Below, piece after piece: positions 24,434 through 35,600 of a stretch of DNA of 64,000 nt. The notes below the pieces were generated by a model. The model was given only the letters and a program-made list of their open reading frames with translations, was not told where the DNA came from and searched no databases. The number at the start of each line of letters is the position of its first letter. Position 1 is the first letter of the stretch. The translations under genes and the position numbers were made by a program. This DNA is from Pempheris klunzingeri (Eukaryota; Chordata; Actinopteri; Acropomatiformes; Pempheridae). The stretch is from positions 11,277,885 to 11,341,884 of the forward strand of contig NC_092029.1 in the NCBI RefSeq assembly GCF_042242105.1, in the 5' to 3' direction.

Positions 24434-24699
24434 GCTAACAGTACAAATGCTATTTTTTTGTTAGCTAACCTTAGCTTAATAGCTTAACTCGTCGATAGTC
24501 ATTCGGGTGTTTCATGGGTAATTACTTAATGTCAGAAAACATACATTTCTCTAGCGGCTTAAGAGTCATCTGATAATAACAACAATGACCACACCTACAG
24601 GATGTTGTGCTGTTTGCTGTTAATATACCATAACTCCTAACCTAACTAAGCTAGTTTAGCTAACAGTTGCTAACTCAGACTAGCCTAACGGTGGCTAAC
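24434..24699. repeat. GCTAAC/GTTAGC motif cluster upstream of the NHS-family gene
   Basis: Five GCTAAC (24434, 24464, 24659, 24669, 24694) and one GTTAGC (24460) occur in 266 bp. The palindrome GTTAGCTAAC is at 24460-24469. The cluster lies about 0.5 kb upstream of the candidate first exon. Confidence 0.6.
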
Positions 24700-25167
24700 A
24701 GCGTCACATCATTACACCAACCGCCAGGTAAAAAGTCATGTCCTTATTTCTCAGTTTTATTATGTAAGTATTTTATTATGTAAGTATGTAAAACATCAAA
24801 ATAGCCAGTTAATTAATAAAAAGGCTTGTTAGAAAATAAAAATAGTTAACTTTAAATTGGTGTTTGCATAATGGGTTTTAGGGGTCTTTAATGTTCGTCA
24901 CGGGTTGACAGGAGTGAACACAGTGTGACATTATCAGGTTGATTAATGTGAAAATACCTTTTAAGAGCCCATTAACTAACTTTGGTAGGACACTCCAGTT
25001 ATAGCTTAAAAGTTGATTTAAGGAAATTACAGGTTAGATCTCTTTCCGTAGGTTTGACCAACGTGAAATAAGGAGAAAGTGATCGTGTGAAGGATAATTC
25101 ACAGTGGTTCATGTAGAGCATGAATAAAACAGTAACTTCAGCTTCTCTTTGTGTTTGTTTTTTCTAG

Positions 25168-25261
25168 CTTCTGTTGGCAGCCTCGGTCCATCCGGTTCAC
25201 TTTGGTAAAGAGATCCGTTCCTGGTTTTCCAGACCGCCGCTCTGACCTCGGAGGGAGGCAG
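25168..25261 (+). other. Candidate 5' UTR exon of the NHS-family gene
   Basis: A good acceptor (TTTGTTTTTTCTAG, ending 25167) and a good donor (CAG/GTAAAG, at 25261/25262) frame a GC-richer 94-bp segment. A second strong acceptor (TTTTCTCCCCAG, ending 25386) would close a 125-bp intron and open the exon that contains the start codon. No coding role is evident. It is equally possible that transcription starts later, near the ATGGCGG at 25481, and that these sites are chance. Confidence 0.35.
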
Positions 25262-25460
25262 GTAAAGTCCTCTGTGTCTGTGGCTCCGGGTCCAGTCGCT
25301 ACAGGTGGTTGTAGTATTTTCCGGGTTTTGATCTGTACTTTCCCCCCCTACTTTTCCTTGTGTGTTTTTTTCCCTTTTCTCCCCAGCCTGCTCTCTGTCT
25401 GGCTGAATTTGAATAGACTTTGGGAGGCAACGTCTCCAGTGTACAGCAGCACAAAGTCCC

Positions 25461-25618
25461 ATGCTTTGAAAAACAAAAATATGGCGGGATTGGAGGATTA
25501 TAATGCCTCGCAAGTAATAGCAGCCACAGGACGGCGATGTGTCTTGGATTTGTTTTAAAGCTGTAAGGTTTTTGCGTGAACACTTTTCGGTCCCGCTGGA
25601 GCTCTTGGTATGAAATAA
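25461..25618 (+). promoter_or_regulatory. Three upstream ORFs before the NHS-family start codon
   Basis: ATG CTT TGA at 25461-25469, a 25-codon uORF at 25481-25558 beginning MAGLEDYNASQ, and ATG AAA TAA at 25610-25618, which ends 2 nt before the main ATG. If the leader starts upstream of 25461, scanning ribosomes meet all three. The second uORF start also lies in an ATGGCGG word like the lin9 YY1 site, so the true transcription start may be close to it. Confidence 0.45.
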
Positions 25619-25620
25619 AT

Positions 25621-25939
25621 ATGCCCTTTCATCAGAGGAGCATTGAGCCGCGGCGTGTGAGTAGGTTATCGGCGAGGGATGGCTGGACCTCCGGGGAAGA
25701 AACCGGGAGACCCAGGCTGCGAAAGCCTGTTTTGTTCTCGTCACTGGATGAGGTTGGCTGTCACACATTGACCAACATAATTCACCAACTTTCCGACCTT
25801 TCTCGACATGCCAGCGACATCTTCCTGGGCATCGAGATGGAGGCGGGGATGGTGTTCAGGAGGTCCTGCAGGATTCAGGGGAGGCTGCAGAGACTGCAGG
25901 TTGAAGTTCACAAGCTTGATCCCAAGAAGATCAAAATCC
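25621..25939 (+). CDS. nhsl1: First coding exon of an NHS-family (NHSL1-like) actin regulator, partial
   Basis: NHS proteins control lamellipodia and cell junctions through a WAVE-homology domain and Abi/Scar interactions. The exon encodes 106 aa plus one base and begins MPFHQRSIEPRRVSRL, the start type shared by NHS, NHSL1 and NHSL2. Residues about 40-104 contain SLDEV, HQLSDLSRHASDIF, GRLQRLQVEVHKLDPKK, which fits the helical WAVE-homology region encoded by exon 1 in this family. The exon ends at a perfect donor (C/GTAAGT, 25939/25940) in phase 1, as in NHS genes. No second exon (expected motif APWHQQ) was found to the window end, so the first intron exceeds 38 kb; very long first introns are usual here. 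The in-frame GTG upstream at 25576 was rejected as a start because the MPF motif fixes the ATG. Assignment to nhsl1 rather than another paralogue is by elimination. Confidence 0.75.
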
Positions 25940-27034
25940 GTAAGTTTGCAGTGCTGGTGACTTTTTGGTAGTCTGCAGAGTGATGGTCAGAAGGTCTAAG
26001 TGTCTGGCTCCATAGTAATACTGTAGTAATATTACCAGAGGAGTCACTTTGAACTTATAATAAGACTCACTGACATGTAAACATGAAAGTGCCTCCCTCC
26101 CCACAGACCTCTATTACACTCCAGACAGAAATATGATAAAATATGAAGAGTTTTCATTTGACTTTGAATTCATCTGAATCTGCAGATGTGTCTTTCCTAT
26201 GGCCTTTTGCTGTTCTGTCATACTAACATAGTCACTGGTGCAGAGACAGATACTGGTCAGGTCCAAGGTGACGGTCGCATTTTATCCATTGAAAGAGCGA
26301 GTGACCAGAGTGGCCGGTGTCTCCTTGACGCATGGCTTTGTTTGTCTTGATTCAGACTTATGTTAATCGGAGCTGGGAGTCCTGTCAGAAATGATGGATT
26401 TCCTCTCAACGAACTCACCATCTGTGTTTAGGTCTTCAAAGGATACCGAGATCACAGGAGGCCTTACTAGCCCGTGTCATCTTGCTGTTTTAAGCATGTA
26501 AACAAAGTTGGTCAACTCAAAGATGAATGGAAAATCAATTTCCTTGGCTGCAGCCGGCGCTGACTTTAGTTGTTTTCTGATATGTTTTGCTGTCCTTCTA
26601 AAGCTCCCTCCTGTAGTCTCACACTCAGTGGTTATTTATTAACTCTGCCTTTGGCTCATACTGTGGCGACTGTGTCAGCTTAAAAAGATTGATAGATAGG
26701 CCTGTTATTTTATCTGCTCTGATACAGACCAGTAGGAGAGCCTTTGAGTAAGTGCATATCTGCCACTTTGTGCCACAGCTTCCTATTTAATGGGTTGTTA
26801 TGGGGCACGGTTCAGAAATACAGTAGTTAAGGGATGATGTTTCCCATTGATTCCCTGTACAGCTTCTTTGTTTATCTAATTTACCACAGAAATATGTTGC
26901 ACTGGATTCAGAGGATGAGCCCAAATTCTTTGAACATTCAAGTAGGAGGATTTAAGTTGTGAGTCATTGGCTTTTGTTTCCTTTTTACTGTCCTCCTTCC
27001 CATCTATTCAGCCAGTGTTGGGTCTAACTGTGAC

Positions 27035-27082
<48 letters not shown>

Positions 27083-27083
27083 T
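27035..27083. repeat. (TC)n followed by (CA)n microsatellite
   Basis: About 19 TC units pass directly into about five CA units. Simple-sequence repeat in the NHS-family intron. Confidence 0.9.
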
Positions 27084-28009
27084 AACACACAGGTTCAAAA
27101 ACTGGTTGCAGGGAAATGATAAGCTGAGCAGACAGTTCCCAGACACACGCGAACATGATGTATGATGAGCAATGGTTCGAACACGCACACACGCACATAC
27201 ACAGACTGATACTCCCATCAATCTGTGTTTAGGGGGTGGCCGCTGCATGACAGCTACCAGACATTTAACTAATCTCTGTATTATCGAGTGGCATGACTCG
27301 ACTTTTCCTTTTATCTGTACCTGCTGTAGTCCTAGTCCTAGGCGCGACTGGGAGTTCCTTTACTTAGTTCAGTTTACATTCACTCAGTCATTCGGTTGAG
27401 GTGTGAGAGAGTAGACTGGAATTCTATGTGTTACTTAGCTATCTGTAACTGCCTGCTCCCTCAAAGCCCCAAGGCCAGCAGTGGGTGGACAGAATCACTG
27501 GTTTCATGACTCCGACTCTTCCACACAAAAACACCTGTCTTTAAAAACACCTTTTTGAGTGCCCTCCAGCATTACCCCGCGAAGGGAGTGATGTATTTGA
27601 ATATGTTATAACACAGAACAGCTGGTAGGAGTTGTTTTGAATCTGTATTTGAATTAAAGATAATGTTCAAGGCAGGAACAAAGCGTCCATAGACATGTAA
27701 TAGTATTTTGCAGCCTACTTTTACTCGCTGGTTTACACAGTAGTAATTAACACACCTCACTGCTTCATGTTGTACTGTATGTCTACTATGGTGACATCAC
27801 CTTTGCAGTGTTTGAGCAGGCCCAAGGAAACATTACATAGTTATATCATCTTATAGTTGTATAGTGTAAACATGAAACTGTGACCACTCACTCTGTTGTT
27901 TTCAGCTACTGCAGGTCAGAATTCCTACTCTAACCTCTGAGATGGATCATGTTACTGGTGAGGGGCTAAACGAGGGGCCCCTACATGTTGAGGGACTGAC
28001 ATTGACTGA

Positions 28010-28011
<2 letters not shown>

Positions 28012-28070
<59 letters not shown>
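28012..28070. repeat. (GT)n microsatellite, about 28 units
   Basis: An uninterrupted GT array ends in GCGCGC, a combination prone to Z-DNA. It is intronic. Confidence 0.95.
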
Positions 28071-28074
<4 letters not shown>

Positions 28075-30160
28075 CCGTCTGCCTGTGCAGTAAAAGTAAT
28101 CATCAGGGGCAGTTTGAACAGGGACATAATAGGCAAATGGGATCTTCTTCTCTCTGTGTTATCATGCCACTGTTAATCCATTTGTGCTGAAGTACCGGTC
28201 ACCAGGTTGGAGGTCATTTCTCTCCAGCCTCAGAGGCGACCACCTGACACTCCAGAGTCAAGAGTTTAAACAAAGTCTAGTTTGGTTGGCTTTGGTTTCT
28301 GCTGCAGGCTAACAAAGGTCACTTCAGCTACAGCTGCCTAATAGATCACCACTGCCACACCCTGGTGTATTAATGACATTAAGATGACTGGGTCCTTGAC
28401 AGGACAATTTAATTAAGAAACAGATACTCAAAGTAGAAAACAAGAGTAGACTGTGTACAGTCCCAAGGTGCATCCATGGCAACGACACCAGGCTGGCTTT
28501 GATTATGAAAAGAGGATTGTAGGAGTTGATGAATATTTGCAGCTAAGAGAAGATTTTATAGTTAAAATGTCAAAATCAGGACAGGCAGGGCTTATGGAAA
28601 ATGTGGTTATAATGAACTGTATTTCATACTAAAGTTAAATAGCTTTCGGGTAAACTCTGGACGACCCTGGTATGGTGTGAAAAGGAAAAGGAGCAGCTTT
28701 TACATTACTCACCTAGATTTAGAATCCTGAATAATTAATAACTGCAGTAAAGTCTTACAGTATCATTGCATGTCACACTGAGCCAGTTGGATGTGATAAA
28801 GTCTTTGCCACAGTCTCCGCTTCGTCCGTAGTGTTTACACTGAATACATAGACAAACCTCAAAAGACGAGCTTAAGGTGAATAGTATGGAGCTGCTTGTA
28901 GCCTGGGAAAAGAAGGCAATGTGAAGCACAGATTTTGCAAAGCGAGAAAATATGTTTTTAGCAGTAGCATTATGCTAGTTTACTGGTGTTTTATGCATCA
29001 TTTAACATGGTATGGGTTGTAACAACATTCACCCGAGTGATTTTGGTCCTAAATTTCTGAAAGTGTCAGAATTTTTGTGCAGTCTGTACTTGACAACCAG
29101 TGATTTCATTACGCTCCTCTTAGTTTTAGAACTTGTCACAACTTTGTGTTTAACACACTTCGCTTAAAAATCAAAGTCTCCTCTGCCAAATATAGCATTG
29201 GGTTGAATAGGGAGTACGCTATTTTAATGTTGAAAGTAGGTCGAACTAGTGAAGGTTAATTGGAGCTAGAGGAGACTTGGGGGCCTCCCTGTCAGATATC
29301 TTGATGCCCACTAGCTACCTGCTGCTGTGGGCTTCTGAAATAGACACACACACTCTGAGCAAAAAAATATTTAAATAAATAAAAGACATTATGAATTGGA
29401 CACATGTTTCCAGCTGACCTGCTAATGTCCACAGTCAATCTTCTTCTCATAGCATAGACAAATGCAAACTGCCCGTGCATTCCTCCCCACCATCCCTCCG
29501 TTATTTATAGATGTATGTCTTTGCCCAATGATCTTTCATCTGTAGCATGCTATCATGTTCAGTGTGTGTTGCTATGTTCAAGTGCTTCTCAAGGAGTGCC
29601 TGTGTGGTGTGTGTGCATGGGCACATACACATTTGGCTTGTGTGTTGATGGACATTTTGTGGCTCAGGCTGGCACCACACTGACCATGAGTGTTTGTGCA
29701 TAAACAGTGCTACTCAGAAAAGGCGATGACAGCAGTGAAACTTAATGACATCCAAGTTATCCATTATCACATGACAAAGAATAACAAAGCATAGATAAAC
29801 TCATTTCTGTTCATTGATTTTTTCCTTTTACTATCACTGTTTGCCACACACATACACACGCAACCCCTGTTTATCTCACTTCAAATCCCCCCAGTCAGTA
29901 TTCGCTCACTCTGTTCATTGATAGAGAGCAGTCACGACACAGTCAGAATCCACAAGTCAGTTCCCACAGGGCTCTCTCCAGCGAAAGGAGCCTGGCCTGG
30001 TTCTAGGGGTTGACCCAGTCCCACGACGAACAAAAGAGACGGGTCGGGAGGGACAGGGAAAGAGAAGAAGTGAGGGGAGAAAGAGTGGGGAAAAGGCCGT
30101 AGCGTTCCAAGAAGTGGAGCGATGTTCCCCTTGAACTGCATCTGACTCTGACTGTGTGAA

Positions 30161-30161
<1 letters not shown>

Positions 30162-30197
<36 letters not shown>
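30162..30197. repeat. (GT)n microsatellite
   Basis: About 18 GT units, uninterrupted. Confidence 0.9.
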
Positions 30198-30200
<3 letters not shown>

Positions 30201-32504
30201 GGGAGCGGCCCTCTCTCACGCCTCTGTACAGACTGCCCAGGATACAGACACAGAGGAGTGTTAGGGAGTGAAAATGCAAGAGAGAAAGAGGGAGAGTTGA
30301 TTGATGAATGCAAATGTTGTTCCTAAACCTCTCTTGCATATTTGTCTCTGTGTATGTTTACACACATGCATTTCCTTCAGTGATCAGTGTTGCCATAAGA
30401 TGCTTCTTGCTCATCACATGAAATGACTCCAGCTGCCTCTACTCAGCGCCGGACCACAGTTCCTCCACTTAATAAAACTAAATCAGTCAGAGACCGATTG
30501 GCTCTCGATGGTACACGGCAGTAAAATTAATAAGAAAATGGCTAAATTTAGAGTGTGTGTGTGTGTCTGAGGCTGACTGTGTGTAAGCCCTGGTTGGAGC
30601 AGTGGTCTTAAGCCCGTACAAACTGCTAGGAAGTCAGTGAAACCCATGATCTACACTAATGTATTTGATCAATTATTTCATGCCAGTTTTTTTTTCTGCT
30701 GTTCATCTGTATGTCATCTAACATTTCATGGCTTGGTCATGGCTCTATTTCATGACTAGTTTTACAGTAGTGTGACTGAACTCTACCTAAGTGTTAATGT
30801 CTTGGTAATTTTTCTGAGCAAAAGACAAGTCATGGCGACCGATGAACCTGTACCTCCACTTTCTAAACTTCGCGTCTGTGAGTTGGTGGTGCATGGATTG
30901 GATGGTGATTTCAGTGTAAAAACTCTGTCAAGATTTAATCATGGTTGTCCACCAATACACACACACACACACATGCTTCTATGTTCACAAACTCCTACTA
31001 CTAAACACTACTGCAGGTTGGCAAGATGGCAGTTGTGGGTGCTGCGGGGTAATCCAGGGTTTAACCAGCCAGAGATGAGAAAGATTTAATTCCCCCTGTG
31101 GTGACTCCAGCTTGGAGTTGGATCCAGAGTCTACGCTTGTAGATGCACACATGTGCTCACAAACATGGAACGTTGAACATATACAGACATTTGTTTGTAT
31201 TTGCTTGTGGCTTTCATATAAGCTGCATTACAGATGTATTCTGTTACTGCACATTTTGACAAATTGTGCAAGTAAAGAGAGCACTTGCAGAGTTCAAGTC
31301 AGAGTTATTGTCCCGACTTTTAGCTATTCTTATTGAGGAAAAAGTGAAACCAACAGCCAGATGTTCAGGCCCAATGGTATTTCCTCTGGAGAGTCAAACA
31401 AGAGTTAAAGTGACAGTTTAGTCTAAGTAATATCTGCTGAACTAATGAGCCTGGGCTGAGCTTTTCCCCCAAATTTGACCAGGCAAATTAAAGATACGCC
31501 TTTGGAGAGATTGCATATTCTTCTAACATCTGAGAAAACATTTTCGCAGCCCGTGTTGAGTGTGTGTGACTGTTTACGTAGCTCCGTGCACAGATGTCAC
31601 ATGATGTTTCAGTATATTTCATTGTCAGTCACTCTCCCTTTTTGCCTCATCTTTCCCTTCTGCCTTCCTCTGTTTTAAAGTCTCTTCCTCTCTCCCCTCT
31701 CTCTGTCCTATCTCTCTCTCTGTTGCTCTCTTCCTGTTGTTTCATATGGCTTCCAGACCTTTCCTCTCTCATCTCTGTCCATCCTCTGCACTTTGATGTC
31801 AGCCCTCATACTGCCACGCTGACTGCAACAAAGACAAGGTCCCTGCTCGCCCTTCATCTTTCTCTTGCTCTTTGTCTCCCTTATAATCTTGTTTGTGTTC
31901 ACTCTCCTTTCTTTCTGCCTTTTCATTCTTCATCTATACATCTTTTTATCACGTTCTCTTTGTTTAAATGTTTTTCATATTTATGGTTGTCAGGTAGGAC
32001 TTGTACTTGTCAACCTTTTTATTATTAGAGTTCTTGTAGGAAAGCTGTAGTCTGCAATTGCTTGTAGATAGTTTTATATTATAAGAAAGAGATGCAGTTG
32101 ATGACTAATGTATGTTATGTTTCACTTATTAGAAATCTACACATCCAGTGCCACATTTAAATTTCTCCATGAAGAATAAGTCCTTTAGTACGTGCATTTA
32201 TCTTTAATCTTGATATGGAGCTTGGTAAATAAATTGCCGAATGGATATCTGCTAAAGGAGCTTTCACCAAACACTACGGCATATTGTCTTATTATATTTC
32301 TACAGCAAGGTGATTAACATTAACTGCAGAAGTCTTTTGCATTTCCTTGGAGCACACTTGTTGAAACAATATGTGATAGCTGTAATTCATTCTAAGGTGT
32401 GGAATGATCACACCAACACTGTCGTGTTTGGTTCATGCTGTGTTTAGATAATGTTGCCCACTGATTGTCAGTTAGCTAATGATGATCTGGTTCATATCAC
32501 CGAC

Positions 32505-32605
32505 GGTCGGGGTGGGGGTGTGCCGATAGCTCACCTGTTAAAGGCTTACCACAAGGCTGAGTCCCCACTGCAGCAGACCGGGTTTGAAATGAATAGAATA
32601 AAGCA
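32505..32605 (+). mobile_element. tRNA-derived SINE remnant
   Basis: TAGCTCACCTG (32527-32537) matches a pol III A box and GGGTTTGAA (32580-32588) a decayed B box, about 53 bp apart. The intervening AAGGCTGAGTCC and CTGCAGCAG words resemble the tRNA-like head of a SINE common in percomorph fish. The body and tail are not recognisable and the copy looks old. It is not a tRNA gene: no cloverleaf stems form. Confidence 0.6.
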
Positions 32606-35600
32606 AAAAAGCCCCCCCCCAGGAAAACAAAGTCAGTCTTTGGCAGCATCTTTGAAAATAGTCATTTAGGTCACACTATTATTGACATGTGTGGTTAATT
32701 TTCCCAGCTGTTTCAGCAGCTTTGTTTTGTGGTCTCTATATTATAGTTTTCAATCTGATGTGATGCATCGTCACACTGAGCTTCGTGCCGAGTTTTTCAT
32801 TTTTGTCAGCCAAGTCACCAAACATATTTTTATGAACATGTAAACCTGCCTTTTAAGTGTTTGTTTCATGACAGCTGTCCATTCAAACTACAACAACAAT
32901 GGCAGCTACTGTACTGTATGGTTGCCACTGATATACCACTTTCACACAAAGCAACATCTTGGGAAAAACCCATGTTTGTAGTTGGTATTAATGGATTCAG
33001 CACAGTTTATAGTAACTACAGCACAAACTGTACTATAGCAGACCTGTTGGAGCGTTTCATAACTTTTCAGGAGGTGACAGAATAAACCATGAATCTTGTA
33101 ATGCTACACAACGACCACATTTGATGGCAGAGAAATATAAGATTGAATGCATCCTGTATAATGTTACGGTTTAGCAGTGATGTGTATGACAGGCGGACAG
33201 ACAGACAACACACATCCACACAGTACGTAATGACATACTGCAGCAGGTGGGAGCTCATCTTACAGGAACATAAAAGCTATTGTTGTCCCGCATCTGCACT
33301 TTACTGTGCTCATGGCCCGGACACACACGATGTACGCACACACACATGTACACAAACACACGTACACACACACACACTTTGACTGTATGACCGCCTCAGG
33401 AAAAATAAACGGGGATTTTCTGCCACATCTGTCACTTGTGCCACTTAACCAACGCACACATGGAAACAGACAGATGCACACGCCCATGCACACAAATACA
33501 GCGAGAGGGACCATCAAGATTCACATTAGAAGTTGGACAAATGTAGTGGGTTTCTCATCCCAGCAGGCAGCAAATCATACTGTAAATGTCAGGATAGACC
33601 TGCAGAATATAGACCATAGTGAGCCACGGCTTCCTGTGACCTAAACAGGCAACAGCAGAATCTGAATATTTGCACTTAAAAACTCATGAGAAAATGGGAG
33701 GTTGGGGAGGAGCTGTGGCTATATTTGAAATGGCAGATAATTCCTTAGAAACAGCTGTTCATTGGCTCTTTTCAGACATATTTTTAGTCTTGTAAACACT
33801 GGCGACATTAGGCAACTTGAATTTCCTCAGCTGAATAAACAAGCTGAGTAACAAGAGTGTGTTCACGATTTGCCTTTGGCAAAGCAGACACAATGTTTAA
33901 TATTTGAGGGACATTACAGACTTTGTTTATTCTATCGAGGCATTGTGTACTTATGATTCTGCCGATTGATCTCCACTGCTTGCTTATAATGTCAGTCTGG
34001 CGGCAGACTTCAAGTCGCTCTGTAGAATAAAAAAACATCCAGTGAATGTCTAAAATGTTCAGTGAATGAAAAAGTAGGACAATTTAGTTGGGTTTATGCA
34101 GATGGGTGTCCTCAGTTCTGTTCTGTTCTGTGATGATAAAACCCCAGATGTGTGTCCGTTGGACGTGTGTTTCAGCTATCAGCAGTCATAGTGTAGATGG
34201 AGGTGTGAGGCAGAGTAATATGTCACTGTTGTGTGACAGTTGTTCATTAATGCCTCATGATGATGGGTCAGTATGAGGTAACAGATGCTCTTTAATTCTC
34301 AGTGTGGCTTCCAAGATTCTTTACTTTGTCCGTCAATCTAATAATCCAATAATTAGTGTGATAGTACTGGATGACATCATAACTAACTATAATGATAAAA
34401 TTGTGTGTTGGTGAATTCTTAATAGATCAGGAACTTGTTCCTGTTTCATAAAGCCTTTATTTCCTGTCTTGGTCACCGCCCTGCCCTGTGTGTGTGTGTG
34501 TGTGTGTTTGTGTCAAGAGAATGGCGACACAATCTGTCGTCCTCAATTCCTGCTAACGGTCAAAGGGTCCATTGTCAACATGTTGACCTAGGTTATTATA
34601 TGTACTGTGTGTACATACCCCACCCCCTACTGCACAGCTCCCATGCACACATGCAGGCGTACAGTGTACAGCATGTGCTTTTGGTTCTTGCACATTTGTC
34701 TGGAAAAACATCAGCGAGGTTGTGTGCCAAGAGTGACTTGTTGTGATGTTGGGATTCATGATGCTTTTTTATCAGACATGTTTTTATGAGTGGATATGGC
34801 CACAATTTGAACATTATGTTTACACTATGAAAAGAGAAGTGTAGTAGAATATGTGAGAACATCCTTGCTCAGTCAAGCCTTCTTGATCCTCTGGAAGCTG
34901 TGCTGGTGAGTTGGCACATCTTAAGTGCCTTTGGCCTCTAAACCAAAGAGAACAATGAATGAATAATAAGTGAAATGCAAATATTCAGGGTAACCTGATG
35001 GATACCTGCATGTATCTTCTCCCATTTTCTGGTGAATGCTGCATATTTCAAATTCCTTGTGCTGTTAAAGCAGTATTCTATGGTCACTAAAAAATATCCA
35101 AAAAATTGGTTTAGAATTAATAGCTTGGAGTCTTCATTTGACCGCAACTTAAATATCCTCAACCAACTCATTCATCAGACCAGCTAATCACTGTCTCTGT
35201 CTACTGTAGAGTTAAGATTTATGAGACTAAAAATAGAGACTGATTGTCCTCCTTCTCTGCCACTGTCAGATGTGTTGTTTTAGTCAAGTGTTTCCTCCGT
35301 CTCTTCCCTCCCTGTCTTGCACTCAAGGCTCTATTTCTTTCTCTCTTTTGCTGTGCTACTCTCGATTCAGTTTAGTTCAGTACAACTATATTTTTGATTT
35401 CTATGAGATCATGCGACATCCTTAAGACATTAGAGAATATTGGCGTGTTACATTTTGTTTTTGTAAATCAAGTAATTTCCCAAAAAGTCTCCATCTCTTC
35501 TCACTCTGGTTGTGTGTTTGGTTTGGACATCTCAGCCTGCAGCTGGACACTTTGATACGATTTGACAAAATACAGAGCATGTTTTTGAGTTCAACAGACA

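Larger units (their letters stand above)
22561..25167. other. Intergenic region between acbd3 and the NHS-family gene
   Basis: No exon or ORF is supported. It holds a CTCF-like site at 24119-24133 and a GCTAAC motif cluster at 24434-24699. The rest is ordinary AT-rich spacer. Confidence 0.5.

Noticed and set aside
25576..25620. Upstream in-frame GTG as NHS-family start
   Set aside because: GTG starts are rare in vertebrates and the family-typical MPF N-terminus fixes the ATG at 25621.
27170..27182. GGTTCGAAC as a pol III B box
   Set aside because: No A box upstream and no tRNA-like or SINE-like sequence around it.
32505..32605. tRNA gene
   Set aside because: The A and B box-like words are present but no acceptor, D or T stems pair; a SINE remnant explains it better.
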